DNA of 40,301 nt from a virus. A program made the translations under genes and the position numbers. The stretch is from the IMG/VR virus record IMGVR_UViG_3300045971_000321, positions 1 through 40,301 of that record; one strand, given 5' to 3'. Positions 16,870 to 25,445 of this stretch are shown piece after piece (position 1 is the first letter of the stretch; each line of letters opens with the position of its first letter). The notes below the pieces were generated by a model. That model was not told where the DNA came from and did no database searches. It saw only the letters and a program-made list of their open reading frames with translations.

Positions 16870-18082
16870 TGTTGGTTCCTTGTGTGGTGGAGCCGTTGGT
16901 CATGTTCATAGGGGTGAGTGGCACGTCCAGGCCTGGTAATGGGTCTTTGCCTTCTTCATCGCGCGCCTCGTTGCGGGTATAGATGCCGGTTTCGACCATG
17001 GTGCGAGACCACTGGCTGCGGTCTTTCATGGAACCGGCCCGCATGTAGCGGGTATCGAACTCAGCAAACAGTGGGCCATTGCCATCGAGCACGAATTCGT
17101 CCAGGCCTTGCGTCCAGCGGGTGTGCCAGGGCGTCAATGTGTGGATCAGGTGGGCTGCAAAGAATGCCTCGGAGCTGGCGAATGTGGCGCTCTTGTCAGA
17201 GTGGCCGATCATGATGGGGAAAACACTCCAGCTTCGACAGACTTCCTCGATCTGCAGGCGGCGGGTCTCAATGTGCTGAGCGTCTACGCCGGTCATGGTG
17301 TTGCTGACCCACTTGGCCGCCCGATCGAGAATCAAGGGGATGCCGGCTTTGGTCGGGCCTGCCTTCTTTTCGAGGTAAGCCGCCAGGCGCTCATGCTGCT
17401 CTGGATTCAGGCTGCCCTCAAGCGAATACATGCCGCTGGGGCGCAGACTGTTGGCATGCATAGATGCCTGACTGTTTTCCGTAGCCATTGAGAGGCCAAT
17501 GGCAGTCCGTGCCAGGTTGACAGGGCTAAGCGGCTTCGTCCAGTCCCATTGCATACCCTTCAGCACATACACCTGGTCGGGGGTGAAGTCGCCTATCTTG
17601 CCAAACTCATCCCAGCAGGTGTATATCACTTCATATCGGCTGATGCGGCGAACACTCCAGCTTCCAGGCTGCACCGGAATGAACTCCAGCAAGCGGTTGT
17701 TGTCGCTCTTGACCTTGATGGACAGGCCGTAGCCAGCCAGGCAGGCGTGCAGCGTCATCATTTGCCGCCACTCGAATGAGGTTTGCCATTCGTTGGGACG
17801 ACGGGACAGCAGGCGGTATTCAGGAATGTTGGTGGCCAGCTCGCGCTTGCCATCCTTCAGCTCACGAAATACCTTGAGCTTTGGCGTTGCACAGCCCTCC
17901 GATATGACCTTGACGCAAGCCAGCACAGTGGACGTTTGCAGGGCAGTTTTCTCGGTGACCATGACGCCAGCAACTGACCGACCGCCACGGCCATCGATCA
18001 GGTCTGCCACCTGGTCGTAGGTGAGCTGGGCCGCCTTGCGCCCAAAAAATCGGTCTAGGAATTTCACTAGCTTGTTTCCCAA
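16835..18082 (-). CDS. Portal protein (HK97 family)
   Basis: This 415-residue protein forms the dodecameric ring at the capsid vertex through which DNA passes. It shows the HK97 portal pattern: TALQTSTVLACVKVISEGCA, LLSRRPNEWQTSFEWRQMM, LSPVNLARTAIGLSMATENS, RRLQIEEVCRSWSVFPIMIG, and NEARDEEGKDPLPGLD near the end. The C-terminal tail (NEDATDPAAAA) is disordered. It overlaps terL by 16 nt and the protease by 35 nt. Confidence 0.93.
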   Translation of the reverse strand: MGNKLVKFLDRFFGRKAAQLTYDQVADLIDGRGGRSVAGVMVTEKTALQTSTVLACVKVISEGCATPKLKVFRELKDGKRELATNIPEYRLLSRRPNEWQTSFEWRQMMTLHACLAGYGLSIKVKSDNNRLLEFIPVQPGSWSVRRISRYEVIYTCWDEFGKIGDFTPDQVYVLKGMQWDWTKPLSPVNLARTAIGLSMATENSQASMHANSLRPSGMYSLEGSLNPEQHERLAAYLEKKAGPTKAGIPLILDRAAKWVSNTMTGVDAQHIETRRLQIEEVCRSWSVFPIMIGHSDKSATFASSEAFFAAHLIHTLTPWHTRWTQGLDEFVLDGNGPLFAEFDTRYMRAGSMKDRSQWSRTMVETGIYTRNEARDEEGKDPLPGLDVPLTPMNMTNGSTTQGTNNEDATDPAAAA

Positions 18083-19791
18083 AATGAGGAAGGTTCTTCT
18101 TCCGGTGGAGCGAGTGCCCGATTCATCGCCACGATGGTCCCAAGGGCCGCATCGATCTTGTTGGATGCCCTGGACTTACGCGGGAAAATGTTTTCGTTAC
18201 GGTCTTCCTTGACTTCTACGTTGCTCATCATCCAGACGTAACAGGGGTTTCCATCATGGTGAAAGCGCCCAGAGTCCACCAGGGCTGCAATCTCTTTCAT
18301 CGGGTCGCTGAGATACCGCACCTGCTGCGGTATATCCACCACGGTGAGCCCGGCCTCAGCCAGGTTGGCGCCCATCTGGTGGCCGCCCCATGGGTCTTTT
18401 GCTACCTCTTTGGTGCCGATCTGCTGGGTGGTCTCCAGCACTTCTTCCTCGATCTGGGTCAGCGAGATCATGTTGCCCGGGGTGGCAATCAGGTGGCCCG
18501 CATTGACCCATGCCTGGTAGTGCGCGTTTTCTGGTTTTTCCAGCGCAGCATCCGGCACATAGTTTTTTGAAAACGCGTAGTAGTGGCGCTCTTCACCTTC
18601 GCCTATCCAGGCTAGCGTCACGGCGCTGGCTATGTCCTGTTTGCTGGCCAGGTCAAGCCCGATCTTGCTGCCGTCCCACTTCATTGCATGGATGGTGAGC
18701 GTGCTGTCACCGGCTTGCTGCAGGTTGTGCAGGTTCAGCCAGGGCGAGGCAGCTGCCACCCAGATGTTCAAGTGCTTGGTCTTGAAAACGTTCTGCTTGC
18801 GCGGATCTGCCAGCGCATCACGCTGCTGGATGGTCAGGAACTCAATGTCCACCGACACACCAAAGTTGGGGTTGGCCTTGATCAGCGCCGCTTCGGATGT
18901 CCAGTCGTCATCGTCATCCATCGTGAAGATGATGCCGAAGCGTTGGTCGTTCTCAACTACCCCTTCAAGAATCTTCTGCAGCTCCACCTGGTGGAGGTAG
19001 CAGGGCTTTGAAATATCAGCACCGGCCGTGGTGATCACCAAAATCAGCGGCTGACTGCGGGCACCCATGCCGGTCTGCATGGTGTCGTACAGGTCAGACG
19101 TAGCGTGTTCATGGTATTCGTCCACGATCGCGCAACTGGGCGATGCTCCGTCACCAGGCTTGCCGATCACAGGCTCGAACTTGGAGTTGTTTTCCAGGAT
19201 CGACAGGTTGGAGGCATTGGCCGCGATTCCGTATTTCTGGCACAAGCGCGGCGTGGCTTTAGCCATCAGCAGCGCGGGCCGGAAAACTTCCATCGCCTGG
19301 TCTTGCGACGTGGCACCCGAATAAATCTCTGCCCCAAATTCTTCATCCGGGCCCAGCATGTACAGGCCGATCACGGCCGCCAGCGTGGACTTGGCATTCT
19401 TGCGCGGCACGATCACATCGGCCACACGGAACCGGCGCTTTCCAGTCTTGACACTCACCCATCCGAAGATGCTGGTGAGGATGAAGATTTGCCACAGCTC
19501 CAGGATGATCAGCTGGCCCTTGGCTGCCCAGTCGCCCTTAATGTGCGGCATGAGCTGCGCAAACTTGCAGACCCGTTCAGCGGGGCGGAAGTCCAGGCTA
19601 CGCACGTTCTGCAAGATTGGATTCCACACATACGGAAAGCCATCCGAACCAATGCGGCCCAGGTCTTTCAAGTGCCGGGCACAGGCCAGGCGGTGCCACT
19701 TGCACGCTACGATTTTTCCTGAAACTACAGCGTTGGCATAGTCGGTTGCGATATCGGCAAAGTAGGTGTCAGAGATCACAGCGCATCCCAT
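18067..19791 (-). CDS. terL: Terminase large subunit (HK97-like)
   Basis: This 574-residue DNA-packaging motor has ATPase and nuclease domains. The Walker A variant is VPRKNAKST (residues 128-136) and the Walker B is CAIVDEYHEH with D224-E225. The C-terminal nuclease begins near SKIGLDLASKQDI, with the acidic metal site at the Asp of GLDLA. Length and motifs match the Terminase_1 family used by cos-type HK97-like phages. It overlaps terS and the portal gene by 16 nt each, so packaging genes are translationally coupled. Confidence 0.95.
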   Translation of the reverse strand: MGCAVISDTYFADIATDYANAVVSGKIVACKWHRLACARHLKDLGRIGSDGFPYVWNPILQNVRSLDFRPAERVCKFAQLMPHIKGDWAAKGQLIILELWQIFILTSIFGWVSVKTGKRRFRVADVIVPRKNAKSTLAAVIGLYMLGPDEEFGAEIYSGATSQDQAMEVFRPALLMAKATPRLCQKYGIAANASNLSILENNSKFEPVIGKPGDGASPSCAIVDEYHEHATSDLYDTMQTGMGARSQPLILVITTAGADISKPCYLHQVELQKILEGVVENDQRFGIIFTMDDDDDWTSEAALIKANPNFGVSVDIEFLTIQQRDALADPRKQNVFKTKHLNIWVAAASPWLNLHNLQQAGDSTLTIHAMKWDGSKIGLDLASKQDIASAVTLAWIGEGEERHYYAFSKNYVPDAALEKPENAHYQAWVNAGHLIATPGNMISLTQIEEEVLETTQQIGTKEVAKDPWGGHQMGANLAEAGLTVVDIPQQVRYLSDPMKEIAALVDSGRFHHDGNPCYVWMMSNVEVKEDRNENIFPRKSRASNKIDAALGTIVAMNRALAPPEEEPSSFWETS

Positions 19792-20324
19792 GCATCCTGG
19801 GGCGCCTCCTGGAATAGGGAGCCCTGCCGGTTATCACTGGTGGTGACCCGTGTCCGCGCCGACGGCGACAGGCCGAATAAGTCCAGGTAACGTTTGACCT
19901 CGGCAGCCGCATGCTTGCCGACCACCCAGTGGTGTGAATACGTGAAGTTTCCGTTGGCCGTCTTGATCATCAGACCGTCGCCGCCGTTGTAAATTTCTCC
20001 CGCCTTCTCGGCCAGGGCGCGGGCTTCATCCGCTGCCTTCATGGCGCGGGCCAGCATGCGCTCTGCCCAAACCATCTTGGCCCATGCCTGGCAGTACAGC
20101 ACCAGGGCAGCCCGGTCCAACTTGGACACCAGGCCGTAGCGCTCCAGCTCAAAGCCTATGCGCTTCCATTCCTTCTTCGCCTCAGGCCAGATCCAGGAGG
20201 GGAAGTCGGGAATCTCTACTTCAGGCCGGAATTCGTCAAGGATATTGCCAAGCGCTTTTTTACTCGGGTTGCCTCGCAATTGGTGGACATTCGCAGGCAA
20301 CGGTTTCGGACCAGGTCGCCCCAT
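19776..20324 (-). CDS. terS: Terminase small subunit (P27 family)
   Basis: This 182-residue protein starts at MGRPGPKPLPANVHQLRGNP, a classical P27-type beginning, and has ILDEFRPEVEIPDFPSWIWP, VSKLDRAALVLYCQAWAKMV and a C-terminal HHWVVGKHAAAEVKRYLDLF. It recognises phage DNA at cos and delivers it to the large subunit. An open frame of 50 further residues upstream crosses the cos region and is not counted. It overlaps terL by 16 nt. Confidence 0.9.
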   Translation of the reverse strand: MGRPGPKPLPANVHQLRGNPSKKALGNILDEFRPEVEIPDFPSWIWPEAKKEWKRIGFELERYGLVSKLDRAALVLYCQAWAKMVWAERMLARAMKAADEARALAEKAGEIYNGGDGLMIKTANGNFTYSHHWVVGKHAAAEVKRYLDLFGLSPSARTRVTTSDNRQGSLFQEAPQDAWDAL

Positions 20325-20452
20325 ATAACCCCCAAATTGAAACAGCGTGCATATGTCTGCACCAAAAAAAAATTGGTAGGGGGTACCCCCCACCCCCTCT
20401 AACTCCCGCACGTGAAAATTTGGCTTCAAGGTCGGTACCGGTCTGGGAGGCC
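20325..20452. other. Candidate cos region upstream of small terminase
   Basis: This roughly 128-bp stretch between HNH and terS holds a nine-A run (20364-20372), then GGGGGTACCCCCC (20379-20391, palindromic core GGGGTACCCC) and CACCCCCTC. A frame is open across it, but it is out of character with the TerS start. cos sites of this phage type usually lie here and are GC-rich. The cut position cannot be read from the sequence. Confidence 0.35.
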
Positions 20453-20836
20453 TCAGAGATCTGATGCCCCCCACCCTCGGTCGATTCCTCGCTTTGCCTC
20501 TGCCTGCGTCTTGGTCAGATGGCAGGCTCGGCAGATGGCCTGCAGGTTGCTCTCGCTCTCCGTTCCACCTTCCGCCTTCGGGATGATGTGGTCAACCTCA
20601 CGCGCCAGGGTAGTGCGTCCTGCAGCCCTGCACACTTGACATAGACCTGCATCACGCGCCAATACAACTGCCCTGAGCTTTGTCCATGCCGTTCCATAAC
20701 CACGCTCATGCCGATTGCCGCGCTTCTTATCGGCAAACCGATTGGCTTGCGGGTGCTTGGCGCAACGGCTTGTGCCATCTCGCACCAGGACGCCGCAGCC
20801 GGGTTGACTACATGGTTTGGGTGCAGCTTGTGGCAT
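20453..20836 (-). CDS. HNH homing-type endonuclease, packaging-associated
   Basis: This 127-residue protein starts at MPQAAPKPCSQPGCGVLVRD (a TTG four codons upstream is unlikely). Paired Cys motifs (CSQPGC, CQVC, CRAC) bind zinc, and the nuclease core is EVDHIIPKAEGGTESESNLQ ending AICRACHLTKT. In HK97-like phages a small HNH protein next to cos works with terminase in cleaving cos DNA. It lies directly upstream of the cos candidate and the small terminase gene. Confidence 0.9.
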   Translation of the reverse strand: MPQAAPKPCSQPGCGVLVRDGTSRCAKHPQANRFADKKRGNRHERGYGTAWTKLRAVVLARDAGLCQVCRAAGRTTLAREVDHIIPKAEGGTESESNLQAICRACHLTKTQAEAKRGIDRGWGASDL

Positions 20837-20845
20837 GTTGGTTCG

Positions 20846-20885
20846 CAAAAGAAAAACCCCTGCAAGTAGTGGCCTGCAGGGGTTT
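20846..20885 (-). terminator. Strong terminator ahead of the late genes (tR'-like)
   Basis: On the minus strand an 11-bp perfect stem (AAACCCCTGCA paired with TGCAGGGGTTT, arms 20885-20875 and 20864-20854) is followed by T-rich TTCTTTT. It lies between the Q-like gene and HNH/terminase, so late transcription must read through it, which suits antitermination by the Q-like protein. Confidence 0.85.
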
Positions 20886-20932
20886 GGGGCAATGCGTTCG
20901 GGGTGGTGACACGAATTACACAGCTTGCCTGA

Positions 20933-20960
20933 AATGTACCTAAAAGGTCTATGACGTAAA
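20933..20960 (-). promoter_or_regulatory. Candidate late promoter (pR'-like)
   Basis: On the minus strand TTTACG (20960-20955), a 16-nt spacer and TACATT (20938-20933) lie just after the Q-like gene and 48 nt before the terminator at 20885-20854. This is the lambda pR'-tR' arrangement. The match to consensus is modest, so the support is mainly positional. Confidence 0.35.
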
Positions 20961-21344
20961 ACTCTTTTTTAACTTGTCACGCACGATCTGACGATCCTCT
21001 AACCAACGGGCGATCACATGGTCGCCATCCTCAAGGTTGCGCTTGATTGTGCTCTCTGCCCTACCCATGCGCCTTGCCACCTGATGGCATGGCAGACCCT
21101 TGGCGTAGGTCAGCAACACAGCGAGATATAGGTGCGACTGTGTGAACTGCATAGACTTCACTGCATCATCGGTCTCACTCGCTTCCAGGTCAGACACGGG
21201 GACTATGCCCTCAGTACGCCCACTGGATGGGCCCATGCGAGCAAAGGAGCTTTGCTTTGGATACCCAAGGGCACCCGACTCTGTTTGCTGCGACCAGCGT
21301 GCCCAGTTCTCCAGGCGGTGCTTGACCCACTCAATGCGCGCCAT
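20949..21344 (-). CDS. Q-like late antiterminator/transcription regulator
   Basis: This 131-residue protein starts at MARIEWVKHRLENWARWSQQ with GGGAGG upstream. The second half is a helix-turn-helix region: HLYLAVLLTYAKGLPCHQVA, RRMGRAESTIKRNL, IARWLEDR. This arrangement (N-terminal ERLxNWARW-like start, then a sigma-region-4-like HTH) matches the antitermination Q family of proteobacterial phages. It is the last early gene; a promoter candidate and a terminator follow directly, ahead of all late genes, as expected for a Q system. Confidence 0.75.
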   Translation of the reverse strand: MARIEWVKHRLENWARWSQQTESGALGYPKQSSFARMGPSSGRTEGIVPVSDLEASETDDAVKSMQFTQSHLYLAVLLTYAKGLPCHQVARRMGRAESTIKRNLEDGDHVIARWLEDRQIVRDKLKKSFTS

Positions 21345-21639
21345 CAGTAGTACCTCCCACGTCAGGTGTTGCAATGAAGCCAGCAAAGGTACAGCCATAG
21401 GTCACTGCATATTGCTGGTCCTGCGCTACCGGGTGCGTGGGTGGGAACGGTGTGCCCAGCACATGGCCGCGCTCGATGGCATAGAAGAAGCCCGGCTCAC
21501 CCTTCATTGCACGTCGGATGCAGCCATTCACAAAGGCGGCGCCATGTTCGGTACGCTTTTCATCAACCCATTTGGCAGTCTCGGGCATGTTCTGGCGAAG
21601 ATCAACCTTCGCGGCTGGCTGGCTGGCTTGTTGGTTCAT
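21331..21639 (-). CDS. Hypothetical early protein
   Basis: This 102-residue protein starts at MNQQASQPAAKVDLRQNMPE with AAGGA upstream. It contains FVNGCIRRAMKGEPGFFYAI and ends VGGTTDGAH. The helix-rich start and conserved-looking core suggest a real small protein, but I know no family. It overlaps the Q-like gene by 14 nt and lies between the origin candidate and the antiterminator. Confidence 0.65.
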   Translation of the reverse strand: MNQQASQPAAKVDLRQNMPETAKWVDEKRTEHGAAFVNGCIRRAMKGEPGFFYAIERGHVLGTPFPPTHPVAQDQQYAVTYGCTFAGFIATPDVGGTTDGAH

Positions 21640-22044
21640 GGCTGCATTCCTTAAAAATCGAGGTGGAGGACAGGGTGTGGACGTGGGGTGGACGTCGCAA
21701 ACCCGCATGGATACTCAATCCGTCCATCCGTCCAACCCGACCACATGTGTGTGGGTAAGCTGCGCCCGTGCGTACGCGCGCAGACACGCGCCCACCCGTG
21801 TCTGCGTGTGTGCATACGTATGTACGCGGTAGGTCCGAGGGTGGACGGGTGGACGGATGACATTTTCTTAAACAAAATCAATAACTTGCAACGTCCACCC
21901 CAGGTGGACGAGGGGTGGACGGGGTGGACGGCGGCGGCGACAGGACCGACCGGGCAGACGTTTGCACATCTACCCAGGCGGGGCGTGACCAGCCAGCAGG
22001 GCGTCCGGGTGCCACTACAAGCATTGCTCTCGCAAAAGAAGGGG
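21640..22044. other. Candidate replication origin: GTGGACG iterons with AT-rich segment
   Basis: This 405-bp gap contains GTGGACG at 21677, 21688, 21841, 21849, 21904, 21915 and 21924, the inverse CGTCCAC at 21892, and two relaxed inverse copies CGTCCA at 21721 and 21729. An AT-rich stretch (21857-21888, cattttcttaaacaaaatc) sits in the middle of the dense cluster. A perfect 8-bp hairpin lies at 21781-21804 (cagacacg/cgtgtctg) beside alternating purine-pyrimidine sequence. Iterons plus an unwinding-prone segment next to the replicase are typical of origins. The open frames crossing here are repeat artefacts. Confidence 0.65.
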
Positions 22045-24480
22045 TTACAGCGGGAGGTCATCATCCTCACTCGCAGACGGCCCGACATGGGCCATTTTTG
22101 GGGCCATAGGCGCGCCGTTAGGCGTTGCCGGTGGGGGTGGCGGGGGACGGCGCATAAAGCCGCGACGGCGCTTTCCGCCCGTCTCCCGATGCCGATCAAA
22201 CTCCAGGGCGCGCATGGCATTACCGATACGTGTATCCATGTTGCCAAAGCCGTCGATTCGGTCTGCCTTGATCAGCAGCGCCTTTTCGTAAATTTCCACC
22301 GTAGTGAAGAAATCGCGCTTGGCATTGACTGGCGAATTCGGGTCATCATTCTTGTCAGGCGTGTCCCGGTTCACGTACGCATCGATCATGTCTTCCCATG
22401 TATCGGTGCGCTTGAACGGCTCTTGCTCTGGGAATACCAGGGTGCGCTCTTCCTCCCGATCCGGCCAGAAGCGCTCACCGGCATCCAGGCGATGCAGGGC
22501 TTCAGCAAAGAGCTGCAGCCGCATGCTGGCCAGTGTCTCTTCATTGACTACATGCACCTCCAGCGGCCAAAAGCGGCGGTCGCCTGTTGCATCCTTGAGG
22601 AAGGTATCCGCATTGGTCGTTCCCACGTTCACCGAATGGCGCTTGGCCCGGATGAGCTGCGATCCATAGGGTGGACGAAACATGTCTTCCTGCGCCGACA
22701 AAAACTGCTTGATCTGGGTGGTCTCGGACTTGTTGAGCGACTCCAGCTCCGCAGACTCCGCAATCCACACCAGCTGCATCGCCATCAGCGAGTCCTTGTC
22801 ACCCATGCGAATCGCGTTGTCAGTGAAGAAGGGATAGGCCAGGGCCCGGAATGCGGTGGATTTCTTCAGGCCCTGCTCACCCTTAATGATCAGCATGTAG
22901 TCGAACTTGCAGCCCGGCTGCAGTGCCCGTTTGACCAGGCCCATGATGAAGCACTTGCCAATCAGTCGGGTATAGGGCCGCTCATTGATCTCATACACAT
23001 CGGTGAGCCAGTGCTCCAGCCGGTCAATGCCATCCCACTTTTGCGCATGGATCAGATCCAGCACCGGGTTGTATTTGGCAGAGCGTGCCGCCATCAGGAC
23101 GCCATTGCGCAAGGTGCTGGTCGCTTTGATACCCAGTCGGTAATTGCGAAGGAGATATTCCCCCAGCATGAGGTCGTCTTCCTCATTCCACTCGCCGGCT
23201 GGGTGGCCCCAAGGCGTCATGCGACTGCGCTCCAGCAGGTGGGTGAAGTCGTTCTGTTTGACCAGCTCCCTCAGCTCTGGATCGAGCTGCAGGCAATACA
23301 TCACGTTTTCCCGGCAATCCAACGCGCGGCCGCGAATCGTCACCAAGCGGGAAAACACATCGGGATCTTCATCATCACCACCAGGTGGTATTCCGCCGCC
23401 AACACCATCACTGCCATCTCCACCCGAACCACCCGCGATTTCCCCTCCCCCAGCGGGAGCCGGAGCGGTCGCGATTTTTAGTTTTCGCGGCTGCGGCGGT
23501 GCAAGGTCGATGCCAATGCGCTGGGCCAGCCAGTGCAGTGCTTCCTTGGGCTTGGCAACGGGTAGCCATTCCATCACCAGGTCAATCGGGGTGCGGCGGC
23601 CTTGCTTGGGGTCGCCCATGTCCGCGACACCAAAGTCCACAATGCCCTCGGGCATGATGCTCAGGTCTTCCTGGTTGGTGCGGTTAAGCGACTTGCTGGT
23701 GACACGAAAGCCACTGCCAGCTGATCCAGTCTTTGGGATGGCTGATGCAAATAACGACGGTACCCATACCTGCAGCATCTGCATTGCCGTTTCGTTCACT
23801 CGCTTGAAATCGTCCGCGCCCGAAGCCTCTGGCTGTGCTGCAGTAGGCGCTGCTGGCTTGGGCGCCGGTGCCGGGCGCATCACCGCCTGACGTATGGCCT
23901 TGGCTTCATCAATGGTGGCATGCAGGCGTTTGAGCACGCCCGCATCGATCTGCACCACTTCCGCCACGGTGCCGGGGTAACGGTTGGCCGTGAACGTGAA
24001 AAACTGGCGACCGCAAAACACCTCCAGCCCGATGTCGTTGCTCTTGTTGGTATCTGTGGTGCCTTGCACGATGATGTGCACGCCCTTACCGCTGGGTGAC
24101 ACCTCGGTGAATGAAGCGCACGCTGTGATGATGTTGGCGCAGCGCTCCGTCACCGCACCGGTAGCCGGATCGATGGCGCCATCGATGTCAATGCCAATCA
24201 GGCCATCATCTGGCAGGAAGGCAAAGCCTATGCCCGTCCACCCGCCGCGCTCATAGGCACGACGCACCACGGCCAGAGTGGCTAGTCGTTGACGGTCGCG
24301 CTCATCCCCTTGACCGCCAGTACGGCGACCACCTTGGACGTAATACGGAATCTTGCCAGGCTTGGCTTGCCCTTCCTTGGGCTCAAACTTCCACAGCAGC
24401 CATTGCTGCCGGGTTGCCAAATCTGGGGGGATGTTTTCCCAAACCGGAGGCACCACCACCGGGGTTTGTGAGTCTGTCAT
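22045..24480 (-). CDS. Primase-polymerase/VapE-type helicase replication protein
   Basis: This is an 811-residue protein. The N-terminal 300 residues resemble a primase-polymerase of the archaeo-eukaryotic type (TGIGFAFLPDDGLIGIDIDG with metal-binding Asp residues; SPSGKGVHIIVQ). A Pro/Gly-rich linker follows near 350. The C-terminal half is the virulence-associated-E family ATPase: Walker A GEQGLKKST at about 533-541, WIAESAELESL, MFRPPYGSQ and the arginine-rich GDRRFWPLEV. The protein should prime and unwind phage DNA. It ends beside the iteron cluster, the expected neighbour of its origin. It is full length, with the last residues low-complexity. Confidence 0.9.
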   Translation of the reverse strand: MTDSQTPVVVPPVWENIPPDLATRQQWLLWKFEPKEGQAKPGKIPYYVQGGRRTGGQGDERDRQRLATLAVVRRAYERGGWTGIGFAFLPDDGLIGIDIDGAIDPATGAVTERCANIITACASFTEVSPSGKGVHIIVQGTTDTNKSNDIGLEVFCGRQFFTFTANRYPGTVAEVVQIDAGVLKRLHATIDEAKAIRQAVMRPAPAPKPAAPTAAQPEASGADDFKRVNETAMQMLQVWVPSLFASAIPKTGSAGSGFRVTSKSLNRTNQEDLSIMPEGIVDFGVADMGDPKQGRRTPIDLVMEWLPVAKPKEALHWLAQRIGIDLAPPQPRKLKIATAPAPAGGGEIAGGSGGDGSDGVGGGIPPGGDDEDPDVFSRLVTIRGRALDCRENVMYCLQLDPELRELVKQNDFTHLLERSRMTPWGHPAGEWNEEDDLMLGEYLLRNYRLGIKATSTLRNGVLMAARSAKYNPVLDLIHAQKWDGIDRLEHWLTDVYEINERPYTRLIGKCFIMGLVKRALQPGCKFDYMLIIKGEQGLKKSTAFRALAYPFFTDNAIRMGDKDSLMAMQLVWIAESAELESLNKSETTQIKQFLSAQEDMFRPPYGSQLIRAKRHSVNVGTTNADTFLKDATGDRRFWPLEVHVVNEETLASMRLQLFAEALHRLDAGERFWPDREEERTLVFPEQEPFKRTDTWEDMIDAYVNRDTPDKNDDPNSPVNAKRDFFTTVEIYEKALLIKADRIDGFGNMDTRIGNAMRALEFDRHRETGGKRRRGFMRRPPPPPPATPNGAPMAPKMAHVGPSASEDDDLPL

Positions 24481-24489
24481 TATATTTTT

Positions 24490-24798
24490 CTACCTGACCC
24501 AATCAGCCATGCATTGGCCCAGATCGACCCATCCAAGATCGACAAATGGAGCGTCGTCAGACGCAGGCACGTATTCCGCCACAGGGCGGTTGCGGTAGTC
24601 CACCCGGCGCTCGGCGACTATCTTGAGAGCGCCAGATCGGCGCATGTTGTCAATGCAGCGACGGGCAGCATCACGTCCTACGCAGGACCGGTCGGCCAGC
24701 TCGGCCAGCGTGGCGCCACGGTTGGGCATGCCCAATTCGGCCACTACGTCATGCGCCGCCTGGATCAGTGCTTGCCTGATTTCGCCGGCGGGCCTCAT
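24490..24798 (-). CDS. Winged-helix early regulator or replication accessory protein
   Basis: This 102-residue protein starts at MRPAGEIRQALIQAAHDVV; a longer start (24831) adds 11 unlikely residues. ATLAELADRSCVGRDAARRC is a helix-turn-helix, followed by NMRRSGALKIVAERRVDYRN as recognition helix and wing. It lies 10 nt before the primase-helicase gene, so a replication-linked role or local regulation is likely. Related small proteins occur in Burkholderiales phages. Confidence 0.75.
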   Translation of the reverse strand: MRPAGEIRQALIQAAHDVVAELGMPNRGATLAELADRSCVGRDAARRCIDNMRRSGALKIVAERRVDYRNRPVAEYVPASDDAPFVDLGWVDLGQCMADWVR

Positions 24799-24906
24799 GC
24801 ATGGCTCCAATGCGCGATTGTGAACAGACACAGAAGCATCTCAGGCTTCAAACTGTGGCGGGGCGATGTGTGGCTGTTGGGCATTTTTTGAAAAAAGAGT
24901 AATGAC

Positions 24907-25292
24907 TTAGGCCACAGCACGGATGCCGCCCCTCGCCTGGATATGCTCAATGGCCTTCAACGCACGATTCATAGTGTCGGCAGCACCGTGGATCACCTCT
25001 GTGAGATTTACCAACTCATCAGATGGGTCTTTGCGCGAGGGCCTGGCATGCAATGTTTCATCGCACATGTACAGCAGGGGGTCATAGGCCTCGCAATAGC
25101 GCATGAGGCGCACGACTGCCCAAACGTGAGCCGCTGATCGCCAGTTGGGCTGCAGCACTCCTTCAAACGGGCATATGCACTCTCAGGCTTCATGTCCGGA
25201 AACATGTGTGCAGCAACTAGCTTGAACGGCTTTCCGCTGTTACCAATCGCCGTTGCGATTGCGTCAAATTCATCGTCATAAAAAAGCTTCAT
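24907..25292 (-). pseudogene. Early phage protein split by a one-base frameshift
   Basis: The first frame (ATG 25292, GGAG upstream) reads MKLFYDDEFDAIATAIGNSG ... PESAYARLKECCSPTGDQRLTFGQ, then turns Cys-rich and stops at 25008. A second frame continues VVRLMRYCEAYDPLLYMCDE, then TLHARPSRKDPSDELVNLTE, to 24907. Joining them by adding one base between 25116 and 25115 gives one protein of about 128 residues, typical of a small conserved protein in proteobacterial phages. Either a sequencing/assembly error or a real disabling mutation; a programmed shift is less likely, as no slippery run is present there. Confidence 0.7.
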
Positions 25293-25342
25293 CTAGGGCT
25301 CCGTAATCTTTAGGGGTGTTTAGGGGAGACGAAAGCGGGCAA

Positions 25343-25366
25343 AAAAAACACACTGCAGGCATGCAG
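25343..25366 (-). terminator. Weak candidate terminator in the early operon
   Basis: On the minus strand CTGCA-TGCC-TGCAG (25366-25353) is followed by TGTG and eight T. The stem is only 5 bp. Its position after the cro-linked gene recalls tR1-type sites that early antitermination must pass. The rest of 25293-25445 shows nothing else clear. Confidence 0.4.
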
Positions 25367-25445
25367 CGACAACCCAAAAGGATGAGTCCCCCTACAAGCG
25401 GACAATGGAGTTCTCACACAACCAACGCCACTACAAGGGGTACTC

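Noticed and set aside
21688-23481. 597-residue plus-strand frame covering the iterons and the replicase
   Set aside because: It is antisense to the VapE-type gene and runs through repeats; no start context or protein family.
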